DNA of 64,000 nucleotides, taken from NCBI GenBank assembly GCA_963741565.1, contig CAVUIK010000010.1, positions 124,001 through 188,000 of the forward strand, in the 5' to 3' direction. The notes below the pieces were generated by a model. The model saw only the letters and a list, made by a program, of their open reading frames with translations. It ran no database searches and was not told where the DNA came from. The position numbers and the translations under genes were made by a program. Shown piece after piece: positions 9,121 through 18,210 of the stretch. How positions within the stretch are numbered: the stretch's first letter is position 1; the number at the start of each line of letters is the position of its first letter. This DNA is from Ga0077555 sp963741565. Lineage in GTDB: Bacteria; Pseudomonadota; Alphaproteobacteria; Rhizobiales; Hyphomicrobiaceae.

Positions 9121-9495
9121 TCAATAACTGCGATGAAGGCACGCCGACCACCGTCGCGATAATGTCTTCGCGCGACCCCTGGACCCATTCCAAACGGTGT
9201 CGTCCGCGCGCGGATTGCCCAGGTGCACCTGCTTGGAAATCTTCCTAAGTTGATCACGAAGCCACGGCGCCGGCCCTCGCCGAACCCTGACAATTTCCAG
9301 GCGATGTCCGGCCGGCAAGATCGCGTTCAATGCCGCGAAGACCGTGTGCCGCGAACAGTCCGTGACCACGACATGATGCCCGGCGGTCACCCGAACGAAC
9401 CGTATTGAGATCGCGCCAAGCAGGCGCTCGGCGTCTGCGTTCCCAGACCTGGACGGCAAGTCACTGAATGATATTAAAAATTGCGCCATGGACAT
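9121..9495 (-). CDS. Hypothetical protein, 124 residues
   Basis: The frame starts at an ATG at 9495 (a second Met is two codons in) without a clear ribosome site. The first 95 residues have a plausible protein composition, for example LLGAISIRFVRVTAGHHVVV, while the last 30 are Arg- and Ser-rich and overlap poor coding sequence. No family is recognised and no signal peptide or membrane span is visible. It precedes the 58-residue membrane protein on the same strand. It may be a real small gene or chance open frame. Confidence 0.4.
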   Translation of the reverse strand: MSMAQFLISFSDLPSRSGNADAERLLGAISIRFVRVTAGHHVVVTDCSRHTVFAALNAILPAGHRLEIVRVRRGPAPWLRDQLRKISKQVHLGNPRADDTVWNGSRGRAKTLSRRWSACLHRSY

Positions 9496-9595
9496 ATGCT
9501 CGACTTGAGGGCGTCCCGGTCATCCCGGGTGGTGGTCGGCCCACCATGCGTCCTCAAATTACTCGCATAGGTTGTGGTTAATGTAAATATACACC

Positions 9596-9988
9596 TCAAC
9601 TGGCTGCGCGTATTTCCGTGGCTTCAGCGCGAAGCTCTGTCGCCTCGGCGTCGATCGTCAATGCCGGCATTCCCCGTGGAAACGGCACAATGTTGTCGCC
9701 GGATTCGCCGGCCGCGGCGAAAACCTTGCGGCGCTGGCGAAACCAGCGAAGCCCCGTGTTGCAAAAGGCGGCTTCGCCACGCGTTTCCTGGATCAGCAAT
9801 CCGTCCTGCTCGTCGAGCAGTCGCGCCAACCGCGTCTCGATATCGCCCTGGCTTTCGCTGGCGCGCAGATACCAGACATTGTCGAGGGGGCGCGCCCAGG
9901 CCTCCGCCAGCCCCATGATGGCCTCGGCGATATAGGGCTGGTTCAGGTCGGGATTGGCGAGGTCGTAGGAGACGAGGTAGGTGCGCAT
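9596..9988 (-). CDS. SinR-like small protein with Cas2-like pattern
   Basis: The 130-residue protein from the ATG at 9988 opens MRTYLVSYDLANPDLN, then AIMGLAEAWARPLDNVWYL and DEQDGLLIQETRGEAAF. This order (beta strand with YDL, helix, WYL strand, LLI strand) resembles rhizobial proteins annotated as SinR family and the ferredoxin-like fold of Cas2/VapD nucleases; that is from memory of the family, not a search. The C-terminus has a short duplication, EATELRAEATEIR. No CRISPR array or cas1 is near, so a CRISPR role is not implied. An upstream in-frame extension to 10093 is Cys-rich and unconvincing. Confidence 0.7.
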   Translation of the reverse strand: MRTYLVSYDLANPDLNQPYIAEAIMGLAEAWARPLDNVWYLRASESQGDIETRLARLLDEQDGLLIQETRGEAAFCNTGLRWFRQRRKVFAAAGESGDNIVPFPRGMPALTIDAEATELRAEATEIRAAS

Positions 9989-10235
9989 GGCTGGGATCTC
10001 GTGGGCTGCGAGAGGGATCGGAGTGTCCGGCTCAGCCTTGCGGCACTCGCTGGAACATAGACGGAACATGCAGCGATTCGCTGATATGTTCAAGATTTGT
10101 TCTCACACCTCGCCGACTAGGCCGCGCGCATGCATTTACGGCTCGTTGCGATGACGGCGCTCGCGATCTGTGCTTTGTTTCGGCAGCTCCAATTCACGCG
10201 CCCACAGTCCGGGCCCAACCTCCGACAGGTGATGC

Positions 10236-11207
10236 ATGCAGGCAGCTGTTCTCGGCACAAGCGGCATTGAAGTTCGCGAGATCGATCGCCCGAAACCGGG
10301 GCCCGAGCAGGTGCTCGTCAAGGTTCATGCCGCTGGCCTCAATCGCGCCGATCTGATCATGGCGTCCGGCCGCATGCACGGCAATGTGGGCGGCGCTGGC
10401 GCCGTTTTGGGCCTCGAATTTGCTGGCGAAGTGGCCGAGATCGGCGCCAACGTCCGCGGCATCAAGCCTGGCGATCGCGTGCTCTGCTCGGGCGGCGGCG
10501 CTTACGCCGAATACGCTGTCACCGACCACGGCCGCGTGCACAAGATCCCCGCCAACAACATGACGTTTCCCCAAGCCGCAACACTGCCTGTCGCGCTGCA
10601 GACGATGCACAACGCCGTGGTGACCGCGGGTCGTGCGAAATCCGGTGAGGCTATCATGATTCAAGGTGCCAGCTCCGGCGTCGGATTGATGGGTCTGCAG
10701 ATCGCCAAACACAAGGGGGCTCGGCTCGTCATAGGCTCTTCCACCAATCCTGAACGCCGCGCCCGCCTCAAGGACTTCGGCGCCGATCTCGCCGTCGACT
10801 CGAAGGACCCCGGCTGGGTGAAGCAAGTGCTCGACGCCACCGATGGCAAGGGCGTGGACCTCATCGTCGATCAGGTCTCGGGTTATGTCGCCAACCAGAA
10901 TCTCGCGGCCACAAAGGTTCTTGGCCGCATCGTCAATGTCGGTCGGCTCGGTGGTTTCCATGGCGACTTCGATTTCGATCTGCACGCCGCTCGCCGCATC
11001 GACTACATCGGCGTCACGTTCCGCACGCGCTCGGTCGAGGAGGTGCGCGAGATCAACCGCGTCATGCGCGCCGATATCTGGGACGCTGTCGAAGCGGGCA
11101 AAATCGCACTGCCGATCGACCGCACGTTTCCGCTTGCCCAGGCGGCCGACGCCCTCGCCCACATGAAATCGAACGCCCACCTTGGCAAGATCGTACTGAC
11201 CATGTGA
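10236..11207 (+). CDS. NADPH:quinone reductase-like medium-chain dehydrogenase
   Basis: The 323-residue protein is a zinc-free MDR reductase of the quinone oxidoreductase (PIG3-like) type. It has the GroES-like N-terminal domain (LVKVHAAGLNRADL, LGLEFAGEVAEIG, GDRVLCSGGGAYAEY), and a Rossmann domain with the nucleotide loop QGASSGVGLMGLQIAK at about residues 142-160. No zinc-binding Cys cluster is present. Such enzymes reduce quinones or enones, or act on enoyl-CoA esters. The CAGGTG ribosome site is five bases from the ATG. It stands 218 bases before the large ferredoxin oxidoreductase gene on the same strand. A paralogue lies at 59.8-60.7 kb. Confidence 0.9.
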   Translation: MQAAVLGTSGIEVREIDRPKPGPEQVLVKVHAAGLNRADLIMASGRMHGNVGGAGAVLGLEFAGEVAEIGANVRGIKPGDRVLCSGGGAYAEYAVTDHGRVHKIPANNMTFPQAATLPVALQTMHNAVVTAGRAKSGEAIMIQGASSGVGLMGLQIAKHKGARLVIGSSTNPERRARLKDFGADLAVDSKDPGWVKQVLDATDGKGVDLIVDQVSGYVANQNLAATKVLGRIVNVGRLGGFHGDFDFDLHAARRIDYIGVTFRTRSVEEVREINRVMRADIWDAVEAGKIALPIDRTFPLAQAADALAHMKSNAHLGKIVLTM

Positions 11208-11425
11208 GGCGGCCGACAGGCTGCAGCAGGCGCAACTTACCATTGTGCAGCGCACTCGCAGATCCTTCGGCAATCCCTGGAAATCCGGCAGCGTCTCTTG
11301 CATGGCAGCCCCTCGGTTGCGATGTTAGCTATCGACTGGACAAGCTGAAGTTATGTCAGCAATGTTGACCTAATCGAACCGCGCCATCAGCAACGGCGCT
11401 TCCGCTGCCCATGAGGTCGCCGCCC

Positions 11426-14400
11426 ATGCCCAAGAATGCACCGAGCCTGGAAGACAAGTTCGACCTCAGCGAAACCCACCAGATCCTGAACGGGTCGCAG
11501 GCCATTGTCCGCCTCGTTCTGATGCAACGCGAGCGCGACCGGCAAGCGGGGTTGAACACTGCGGGCTACGTCAGTGGCTATCGCGGCTCGCCGATCGCTG
11601 GCCTCGAAGGCCAGATGCTTCGCTCGAAGAAGATTTTGCAGAAGAACGACATCGTCTTCCAGCCGGGCCTGAATGAGGACCTCGCAGCCACTGCGCTCTG
11701 GGGCTCACAGCAGGCCGAGTTACGCGGCGACGGCAAGTACGATGGCGTGTTCGGCATTTGGTACGGCAAAGGCCCGGGCGTCGACCGCACCGGCGACGTG
11801 TTTCGCCACGCCAACCACGCCGGCTCCTCGAAACACGGCGGTGTCCTCGCCCTGATGGGCGACGATCACACCTGCGAAAGCTCGACCTCAGCGCACCAGT
11901 CCGAATTCGCGATGGTGGACTACATGATCCCCGTGCTGAATCCGGCCGGTGTCCAGGAGATGCTGGACTTCGGCATGCTGGGCTTTGCCCTGTCGCGCTA
12001 TGCGGGCGTCTGGGTCGGCATGAAATGCGTGAAGGACAATTTCGAGTCGACGTCCACCGTCGATGGCCGCCTCGACCGCGTGACCGTCAAGACGCCTGAT
12101 GATTTCGCAATGCCGTCGGGCGGTCTCAACATCCGCGTTGGCGATCAGGCTCTCGACAAGGAAGCGCGCCTGCACGACTACAAGCGCCCCGCCATTCTCG
12201 CCTTCGCCCGCGCCAACAAACTCGATCGCATCGTCATGAGCGGCGGCGCGGCGCCGAAAATCGGCATCGTCACGACCGGAAAGAGCTACCTCGACGTGCG
12301 CGCCGCCCTCGACGAACTCGGCATCGACGAGGTCAAGGCCAACGCTATCGGCCTGCGCGTCTACAAGGTCGGCATGGCCTGGCCGCTCGAGCCGCAGGGC
12401 CTCGCGAGTTTCGCCAAGGGCCTCGATCTCATCATCGTCGTCGAGGAGAAGCGTTCGCTGCTCGAGACCCAGGTCAAGGAGCAGCTCTATAATCTCGCGG
12501 TACGTCCCGTCGTCATCGGCAAGCGCGACGAGACCGACAACAAGTCGACATGGCTGTTCCAGGCCAAGGGCGCGCTCGAGCCGACCGATATCGCCGTTTC
12601 CGTTGGCGAGCGCCTGATCCGTTTCCAGATGGGCGGCGAGGACGTCAAGGCGAAGGTCTCGGCCTTGAAGCAGATGAAGGGCAACAAGCCCCTCAGCACC
12701 GAAGCCGCCGTTCGCGTCCCCTACTTCTGCCCGGGTTGCCCGCACAATTCCTCGACCGTCGTGCCCGAGGGCGCGCGCGCCTATGCCGGCATCGGCTGCC
12801 ACTACATGGCCCAGTGGATGGACCGCCAGACCGAAGGCTGGACACAGATGGGCGGTGAAGGCGCCAACTGGATCGGCGAAGCGCCGTTCTCCACCCGCCG
12901 CCACGTGTTCCAGAACATCGGCGACGGTACCTACATTCACTCCGGCAGCCTGTCGGTTCGCGCGGCCGTCGCCTCGGGCGTCAACGTCACCTACAAGATC
13001 CTCTACAACGACGCGGTCGCGATGACCGGCGGACAGGCGCTCGACGGCGGCATGACAGTCGCGCAAATGGCGGCCCAGGTGATGGCCGAGGGCGCGACGA
13101 AGGTCGTCGTCGTCACGGACGAGCCCGACAAATACCCGACGGGATTCCTGCCCGCCGGTGTCGATGTGCATCACCGCCGCGATCTGCAGGCCGTGCAGAT
13201 GGATCTGTCGAAGCTCGATGGCGTGACCGCCCTTGTCTACGATCAGACCTGCGCCGCGGAAAAGCGCCGCCGCCGCAAGCGCGGCACGTTCCCGGATCCT
13301 GTGAAGCGGGCCTTCATCAACTCGGCCGTCTGCGAAGGCTGCGGCGACTGCGGCAAGAAATCGAACTGCGTCGCCATCGTGCCCGAGGAAACTGAGCTCG
13401 GCGTCAAGCGCGCGATCGACCAGTCGACGTGCAACAAAGACTTCTCCTGTATCAACGGGTTCTGCCCGAGCTTCGTCACGGTGCATGGCGCCGTGACGAA
13501 GAAGCAGGCGGGCCTGGCCGCCCAGAGCGGCATCGCCGCAATGCTGACCAGCCTGCCCGATCCGAAGTTGCCGGCGCTGGACAAGCCCTACACGATGCTG
13601 GTCACCGGTGTCGGCGGCACCGGCGTCGTCACCATCTCAGCCGTGCTCGGCCAGGCCGCCTATCTCGACGGCAAAGGTTTCGGCGCCATCGACATGACCG
13701 GCCTTGCGCAGAAGGGCGGCGCCGTGGCCTGCCACATGAAGGTGGCTCGCACCTCGGATGAGATCCACGCGATCCGCGCCGGCGTTTCCTCCACCGATCT
13801 CATTATCGGCTGTGATCTCGTCGTCACGGCCTCCAACAAGGTCTTGGAAACCGTTCGTCCCGACCACACGACAGTGGTGTTGTCGACACACGAGATGTCG
13901 GTTGCCGATTTCGCCCGCAATCCTGATCTCCGGTTGCCCAGCAGCGACTTGCGCCGCTCGATCGAAGAGCGCCTGCGCAAGGGCCCGCTGCATGCCCTCG
14001 ATGCGCATGAATACGCCGTCAAGCTGTTTGGCGACTCGATCGCCTCCAACATGTTCATGCTCGGCGTTGCCTATCAGCTGGGAGCCGTGCCGGTGACAGC
14101 CGCGTCGATCGAGCTGGCGATCGTGCTCAACGGCGCCGGCGTCGACATGAACCGCAATGCCTTCCGCTTCGGCCGGCTCGCGGCGCACGATCGCACCGCG
14201 CTCGACCGGATCGTGAAGCCGGCGCAGAAAAAGGCGCCGGCCACGCTCGATGAGATCATCGCTCTGCGCGCCGAGCACCTCGAAGGCTACCAGGATGCCG
14301 CACTCGCCCGCCGCTTCAAGGACCAGATCGCGCGGATCGCCGCACTCGAAGCCGAGCGAACGCCGGGCCGCACGGGGCTCGCCGATGCTGTGGCGCGCGG

Positions 14401-14914
14401 CTATTTCAAGCTGCTGTCCTATAAGGACGAGTACGAGGTGGCACGTCTCTACACCGACGGGCGCTTCGAGAAATCATTGACCGAAAGCTTCGACGGACCC
14501 CTCAAACTCGAGTTCCACTTGGCGCCGCCATTGCTCTCCTGGTGGAACAAGGACAAGGTCACCGGCCATCCCCGCAAGGTGAGCTTCGGCCGCTGGATGC
14601 TGCCGGCGTTCCGGATGCTGGCCAAAGCACGCAAGTTCCGCGGGACGGCGCTCGATGTCTTCGGCTACACGGCCGAGCGGCGGCTCGAACGCCAGATGAT
14701 TGCCAACTACGAGGCGGTGCTCTCGGAGATCGAGCGGCGCCTCGGCTCCGATACACATCGCACCGCAATCGCGCTCGCCGTGCTGCCTGAGGATATCAAG
14801 GGGTTCGGCCACGTGAAGTACGCCAACTACGAGAAGGCGATGAAGAAGCAGGAGAGCCTGCTCGCTATGCTGCGTGACCCGAAACCCGCCTCGACGCTCA
14901 AGGCCGCGGAGTAA
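11426..14914 (+). CDS. Indolepyruvate ferredoxin oxidoreductase, fused alpha-beta form
   Basis: A single 1162-residue chain combines the parts of IorA and IorB. The order is an N-terminal pyrimidine-binding domain (LTGTQ-like region ILNGSQAIVRL), a thiamine-diphosphate domain starting near CPGCPHNSS (about residue 432) with GDGTYIHSG, an eight-iron ferredoxin-like region with CEGCGDCGKKSNC and CNKDFSCINGFC (about 635-675), a gamma-type domain with VTGVGGTGVVT (about 725), and a C-terminal DUF6537-like region. Such enzymes oxidise aryl-pyruvates to aryl-acetyl-CoA with ferredoxin. The start at 11426 is preferred because GAGG lies upstream; an ATG at 11411 has no ribosome site. No ferredoxin gene is adjacent. 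Confidence 0.93.
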   Translation: MPKNAPSLEDKFDLSETHQILNGSQAIVRLVLMQRERDRQAGLNTAGYVSGYRGSPIAGLEGQMLRSKKILQKNDIVFQPGLNEDLAATALWGSQQAELRGDGKYDGVFGIWYGKGPGVDRTGDVFRHANHAGSSKHGGVLALMGDDHTCESSTSAHQSEFAMVDYMIPVLNPAGVQEMLDFGMLGFALSRYAGVWVGMKCVKDNFESTSTVDGRLDRVTVKTPDDFAMPSGGLNIRVGDQALDKEARLHDYKRPAILAFARANKLDRIVMSGGAAPKIGIVTTGKSYLDVRAALDELGIDEVKANAIGLRVYKVGMAWPLEPQGLASFAKGLDLIIVVEEKRSLLETQVKEQLYNLAVRPVVIGKRDETDNKSTWLFQAKGALEPTDIAVSVGERLIRFQMGGEDVKAKVSALKQMKGNKPLSTEAAVRVPYFCPGCPHNSSTVVPEGARAYAGIGCHYMAQWMDRQTEGWTQMGGEGANWIGEAPFSTRRHVFQNIGDGTYIHSGSLSVRAAVASGVNVTYKILYNDAVAMTGGQALDGGMTVAQMAAQVMAEGATKVVVVTDEPDKYPTGFLPAGVDVHHRRDLQAVQMDLSKLDGVTALVYDQTCAAEKRRRRKRGTFPDPVKRAFINSAVCEGCGDCGKKSNCVAIVPEETELGVKRAIDQSTCNKDFSCINGFCPSFVTVHGAVTKKQAGLAAQSGIAAMLTSLPDPKLPALDKPYTMLVTGVGGTGVVTISAVLGQAAYLDGKGFGAIDMTGLAQKGGAVACHMKVARTSDEIHAIRAGVSSTDLIIGCDLVVTASNKVLETVRPDHTTVVLSTHEMSVADFARNPDLRLPSSDLRRSIEERLRKGPLHALDAHEYAVKLFGDSIASNMFMLGVAYQLGAVPVTAASIELAIVLNGAGVDMNRNAFRFGRLAAHDRTALDRIVKPAQKKAPATLDEIIALRAEHLEGYQDAALARRFKDQIARIAALEAERTPGRTGLADAVARGYFKLLSYKDEYEVARLYTDGRFEKSLTESFDGPLKLEFHLAPPLLSWWNKDKVTGHPRKVSFGRWMLPAFRMLAKARKFRGTALDVFGYTAERRLERQMIANYEAVLSEIERRLGSDTHRTAIALAVLPEDIKGFGHVKYANYEKAMKKQESLLAMLRDPKPASTLKAAE

Positions 14915-15049
14915 AGGGCGGCGAGTCGGGCGGGCGGCATCGGCACATCCGGCCGTCGCCAATGTGCGCAGCAAATCCCCGGCGCCACGCTCTAGGTCGT
15001 GCGCGTCATGTGCCGGCGGCCTGGTGGTTGTCTCGATGGTGCTAGCTGA

Positions 15050-15065
15050 CCGGCGGCGCCGCCGG
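15050..15065. terminator. GC-rich perfect palindrome between convergent genes
   Basis: The 16 bases CCGGCGGCGCCGCCGG read the same on both strands and lie only three bases beyond the stop of the leftward secreted-protein gene, between it and the end of the rightward ferredoxin oxidoreductase. The position suggests a transcription-stop structure. No run of T follows on either strand, so an intrinsic terminator is only possible, not shown. Confidence 0.35.
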
Positions 15066-15068
15066 GGC

Positions 15069-16898
15069 CTATTGCACCATCACGGCTGCCGACGTCGATC
15101 CTCGAACGACGCCAGTCTCGTCGACGAATTCTATGAACGCGCGGGCATTCGCGGGGTCGAGCGCGACCGGACCACTTGCGGTCAGGAATGCAGCCCAGGT
15201 CGCATTCTCATTGGCGCCGATCAACCGGCTGACGGACGCTGACGGCGCCTGTTTGCAAAGGCTGGTCGCAGGGTCTGTTTCGCAGATGTTTGCCGCGATC
15301 GGAAGGCTGGCATTCGAGAGGCGAACCCGAGCCGTGAGAGTGCTTGAAACGCCGATATTGCTGGTCGCGACGACGAACAGCCCCGTACCGTTCGCGCCAG
15401 GAATGCGAACGATACCATCGTTGGACAGCGTCAACCCAACGGCGATCTGATCCGGAACCGGGTCGCTCGACGCCGACAGCAGGATCGAATTGATACCGGC
15501 GAGCGTCGTCACGGCGTCGCCTTCATTGCACACGTAGGTGAGCTTTGCGTCCGTCGCAGTCATCGGAGACGTTGGCTTCACAGCGAAGACGAACGTCTTG
15601 GCAGTCACCCCGCCTGTTGCGGGGGCGGGAATGTCGACGCCGGCATTGGCTTCGCCAACCGGGGCATTTGTCGCGGGATCGGTCGCCTGGAACGAGAACA
15701 GTGCCGGCAGGTTCTGCGTCGCGTCCAGCCCTAGGCGGCAGCCTCGCGCCGGACCGGGGCCCAAATTCAGAATCGTCGCAAACGCCGTCGCGACCGTTGG
15801 GACCTGCACAGAGCGGCTGTTCGGCGCAACCGAAGCGACCAGGGTTGGCCGCGGCGCCGGGAACGTTGTGGTCGTTCCTGCCAGTAGCGTCGTCACCTGA
15901 CCGCTGGCATCGACGAATTCGGCGCGGCCGGCGTCGACCTGGATCGACATGCCCGGTACGACGTCGGCGCGCGGATCGTTAGACACGACATCGGTAAGAG
16001 TAATCTTGTAGTCGTGGCACGGCCCGTTGGCGGGCGACGGGCAGGCCAGAACGTCCTCATTGCGCACGCGGAATTGTCCCGGCGGCACGTCGATCATGAT
16101 GCAGTAGTCGGTCAAGAAACAGCGCGGTGCGACATCGGGTTTGCGCGCGAATACGAGCCGTGCACTGCTGGCGGCATGACCACTCGGGCGGTAGATCAGG
16201 CCTCCGAGGCGCCAAACCGCCCAATGCGTGTTCTCGTTGACGGTGACGCCGATACCCCAATCATTCTGGATATGCTGGAAAGCTCCTGCGCCAGTTACCA
16301 CCACGTCGTATGGGTCGACCAGATTGTCGATCTTGCCGGCCGAGGTGTCGGCGAAGATGCCGCCATGTTTCACGGCAACTGATCCGCTAGATCCAACATT
16401 GAGATAGGCATAGGGTCCATGATGCGCTCTTGCAAAGAATGTGATGCCTCCTGGAGACGACGTACAGAGCTCTGGCTGCGGCGATGCCACCCGTAACAGG
16501 CTACCCTCGACGTCGATGTAGGTAATTTGGCCGCCGGATCGGACGGTCGGAACGGCAGCAGCTTGAAAGCTGCACCAATAGCCAGTGAAGGGACTGGCCA
16601 ACTCGACATGTAGAATAAATAACTCCGGTCGATATGAAATCTGGAGATTGCGCAACCGAGACATGCCAAAGGGACTGTCCACCTGAGCGACACCAATGCC
16701 GCCCACCGGTGCAGGAATGACAAGCGTGGCTCTGCCGCCGCCCCAGAAAAAATCGACGCCGACTTCCCAGATTAGATTGTTCTGCGCGCGGGCGGCCGAA
16801 GTCGTGAGAAATACACCGAGGAACGCTACAAACACGACGCCGAGTCGTCTCGCATGGTTCTGTCGTGGCGAGCATTTCGTTGCGGCACAATCTACCAT
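15069..16898 (-). CDS. Secreted protein with unknown N-terminal region and a four-Cys C-terminal module
   Basis: The 609-residue protein starts at an ATG (16898) six bases after GGGAG and has a clear signal peptide: basic residues, a hydrophobic stretch VVFVAFLGVFL, and a likely cleavage after AARA before QNN. Residues about 40-340 match no family I know; they contain aromatic beta-like stretches (WEVGVDFFWGG, FFARAHHGPYAYLN) and several Cys. Residues about 352-609 are a module also found at the end of the metalloprotease at 45256-47301, with RSVQ, TAFATI, SASSDPVPD and GVVRGSTS, and four matching Cys. It is convergent with the oxidoreductase gene. Function unknown; export to the periplasm or outside is inferred. 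Confidence 0.8.
   Translation of the reverse strand: MVDCAATKCSPRQNHARRLGVVFVAFLGVFLTTSAARAQNNLIWEVGVDFFWGGGRATLVIPAPVGGIGVAQVDSPFGMSRLRNLQISYRPELFILHVELASPFTGYWCSFQAAAVPTVRSGGQITYIDVEGSLLRVASPQPELCTSSPGGITFFARAHHGPYAYLNVGSSGSVAVKHGGIFADTSAGKIDNLVDPYDVVVTGAGAFQHIQNDWGIGVTVNENTHWAVWRLGGLIYRPSGHAASSARLVFARKPDVAPRCFLTDYCIMIDVPPGQFRVRNEDVLACPSPANGPCHDYKITLTDVVSNDPRADVVPGMSIQVDAGRAEFVDASGQVTTLLAGTTTTFPAPRPTLVASVAPNSRSVQVPTVATAFATILNLGPGPARGCRLGLDATQNLPALFSFQATDPATNAPVGEANAGVDIPAPATGGVTAKTFVFAVKPTSPMTATDAKLTYVCNEGDAVTTLAGINSILLSASSDPVPDQIAVGLTLSNDGIVRIPGANGTGLFVVATSNIGVSSTLTARVRLSNASLPIAANICETDPATSLCKQAPSASVSRLIGANENATWAAFLTASGPVALDPANARAFIEFVDETGVVRGSTSAAVMVQ
15072..15845 (-). other. Shared C-terminal four-cysteine module, copy A
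   Basis: This is the segment encoding about the last 258 residues of the 15069-16898 protein. It aligns end to end, by eye, with copy B at 45259-46044. Common landmarks in order: TLVA.V, RSVQ, TAFATI.N, a Gly-Cys (GCRLGL here), FSFQ, VDI, FVF, ATDAKL, a Cys (YVCNEG), GINSILLSAS, DPVPD, NDGIV, NIGV, a Cys-x8-Cys pair (ICETDPATSLC), PSASV, LDPA, GVVRGSTS. All four Cys are present in both copies, which suggests disulfides in an exported beta-rich domain. Confidence 0.75.
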
Positions 16899-16992
16899 CG
16901 AAATCTCCCAGAAAAGCGCGACTGCCTAGTGCAGGTCCCCGCGGGTGGACGACTATCCAAATGTCACAAAGTGGTCGCTGAAACGCGATCGA

Positions 16993-18159
16993 CTACCGCA
17001 ACCCCTCCCCCAGCAGATCGCGCGCCACCACGTGGCGTTGGACCTCGTTTGGCCCCTCCCCGACGCGGCGGATGCGCAGCTCCCGATACCAGCGCTCGAA
17101 TGGGAAATCCTTGGTCATGCCGTAACCGCCGAAGATCTGCATGGATCGATCGACGACACGGCCTGCGGCTTCGCTTGCAACGAGCTTCGCGAGCCCCGCC
17201 TCCATCCGGAACGGGACGCCTTGATCGCACTTAGAGGCCGCCGCAAGCGTCATCCACGTCGCCTGTCGGAGGTCCAATTCATTGTCGACCAGCATCCACT
17301 GGATCGCCTGTCGCGAGGCGAGTTTCGCGCCGAACGTCTCGCGCTGCTTGGCGTAGTCGAGCGCCAGCTCATGCGCCTTATAAGCCGGCCCGAGGCACTG
17401 CGCGGCGTAGGGAATGCGCTGGCGCGACAGGCGCTCGTTGGCAATCCCGAAGCCCTTGTCGAGCTCGCCGAGGATGGCGCTGTCCGGCACCTTCATGTCC
17501 TCGAACTGCAACTCGGTCGCGTAGTGCGACGATCGCAGTGTATGCACGATGCGGCGCACGTGGAACCCCGGGTTCGACGTCTCGACGATGAAGCAGGTAA
17601 CGCCGCCGCGGCCCTTGTCCGGATCGGTCCGCGCGAAGACGAGGCCGAAGTCCGCCTTGTCGGCGCCCGAAATAAAAACCTTGGAGCCGTTGATCGTCCA
17701 GCCCTCGTTGGTCTTGATCGCGCGGGTCCGGATCGCGCGCGCGGGGTCGGAGCCGCCGGAGGGCTCGGTTAGCCCGAAGAACGCCCGCTTTTCGCCGCGC
17801 AGCATCGGCCGGAGGTACTTCTCCTTTTGCTCCTCGGTCGCTTCGTAGAGCTGGGCGAGGCCCGCTGCGCCGAAGACGCCGTAGCATGGCACATAGAGAC
17901 CGGCGCGATGCTGACCCATCTCGATGGCGAGCAACACCCGCGTCGTCATGTCGATGCCCGGGCCACCGTACTCAGCGGGAATGTCGAGACCATAGAGGCC
18001 CATCGCCTTCACCTTGGCGACGAGACGGGCGCGGTCCTCCTCGGGCAGCTCGCTCGCATCGGGATCGAGTTTGTCCTCCAGTGGCACGATTTCCTCGCGC
18101 ACGAAACGGCGCACCTGCGCCACGATGGCGCGTTGTTCTTCGGTTGGTTCGAGGTTCAT
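16993..18159 (-). CDS. Acyl-CoA dehydrogenase
   Basis: The 388-residue flavoprotein has the full acyl-CoA dehydrogenase layout: N-terminal helices (LEPTEEQRAIVAQVRRFV), the FAD-binding AFFGLTEPSGGSD and GWTINGSKVFISGADKADF, a middle beta domain, and a C-terminal domain with QRETFGAKLASRQAIQWML and MQIFGGYGMTKDFPFERWYR. The last segment normally supplies FAD contacts. The catalytic Glu position is not certain by eye. It takes alpha,beta hydrogens from an acyl-CoA and passes electrons to ETF. It is the last gene of a leftward block that starts at pccB, with 51 bases between it and the preceding small gene. Confidence 0.93.
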   Translation of the reverse strand: MNLEPTEEQRAIVAQVRRFVREEIVPLEDKLDPDASELPEEDRARLVAKVKAMGLYGLDIPAEYGGPGIDMTTRVLLAIEMGQHRAGLYVPCYGVFGAAGLAQLYEATEEQKEKYLRPMLRGEKRAFFGLTEPSGGSDPARAIRTRAIKTNEGWTINGSKVFISGADKADFGLVFARTDPDKGRGGVTCFIVETSNPGFHVRRIVHTLRSSHYATELQFEDMKVPDSAILGELDKGFGIANERLSRQRIPYAAQCLGPAYKAHELALDYAKQRETFGAKLASRQAIQWMLVDNELDLRQATWMTLAAASKCDQGVPFRMEAGLAKLVASEAAGRVVDRSMQIFGGYGMTKDFPFERWYRELRIRRVGEGPNEVQRHVVARDLLGEGLR

Positions 18160-18210
18160 GGGGGATCTCGTGAGTGGTGGGCGGTCGGTCGCGATGCTGG
18201 TGAAGAGGGT

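Noticed and set aside
9596..9988. A CRISPR system around the Cas2-like gene
   Set aside because: No repeat array or other cas gene was found in the surrounding sequence.
11888..13486. Long leftward open frame opposite the ferredoxin oxidoreductase
   Set aside because: It is a GC-rich shadow of the real gene; it is rich in His, Arg and Asp and has no family motif.
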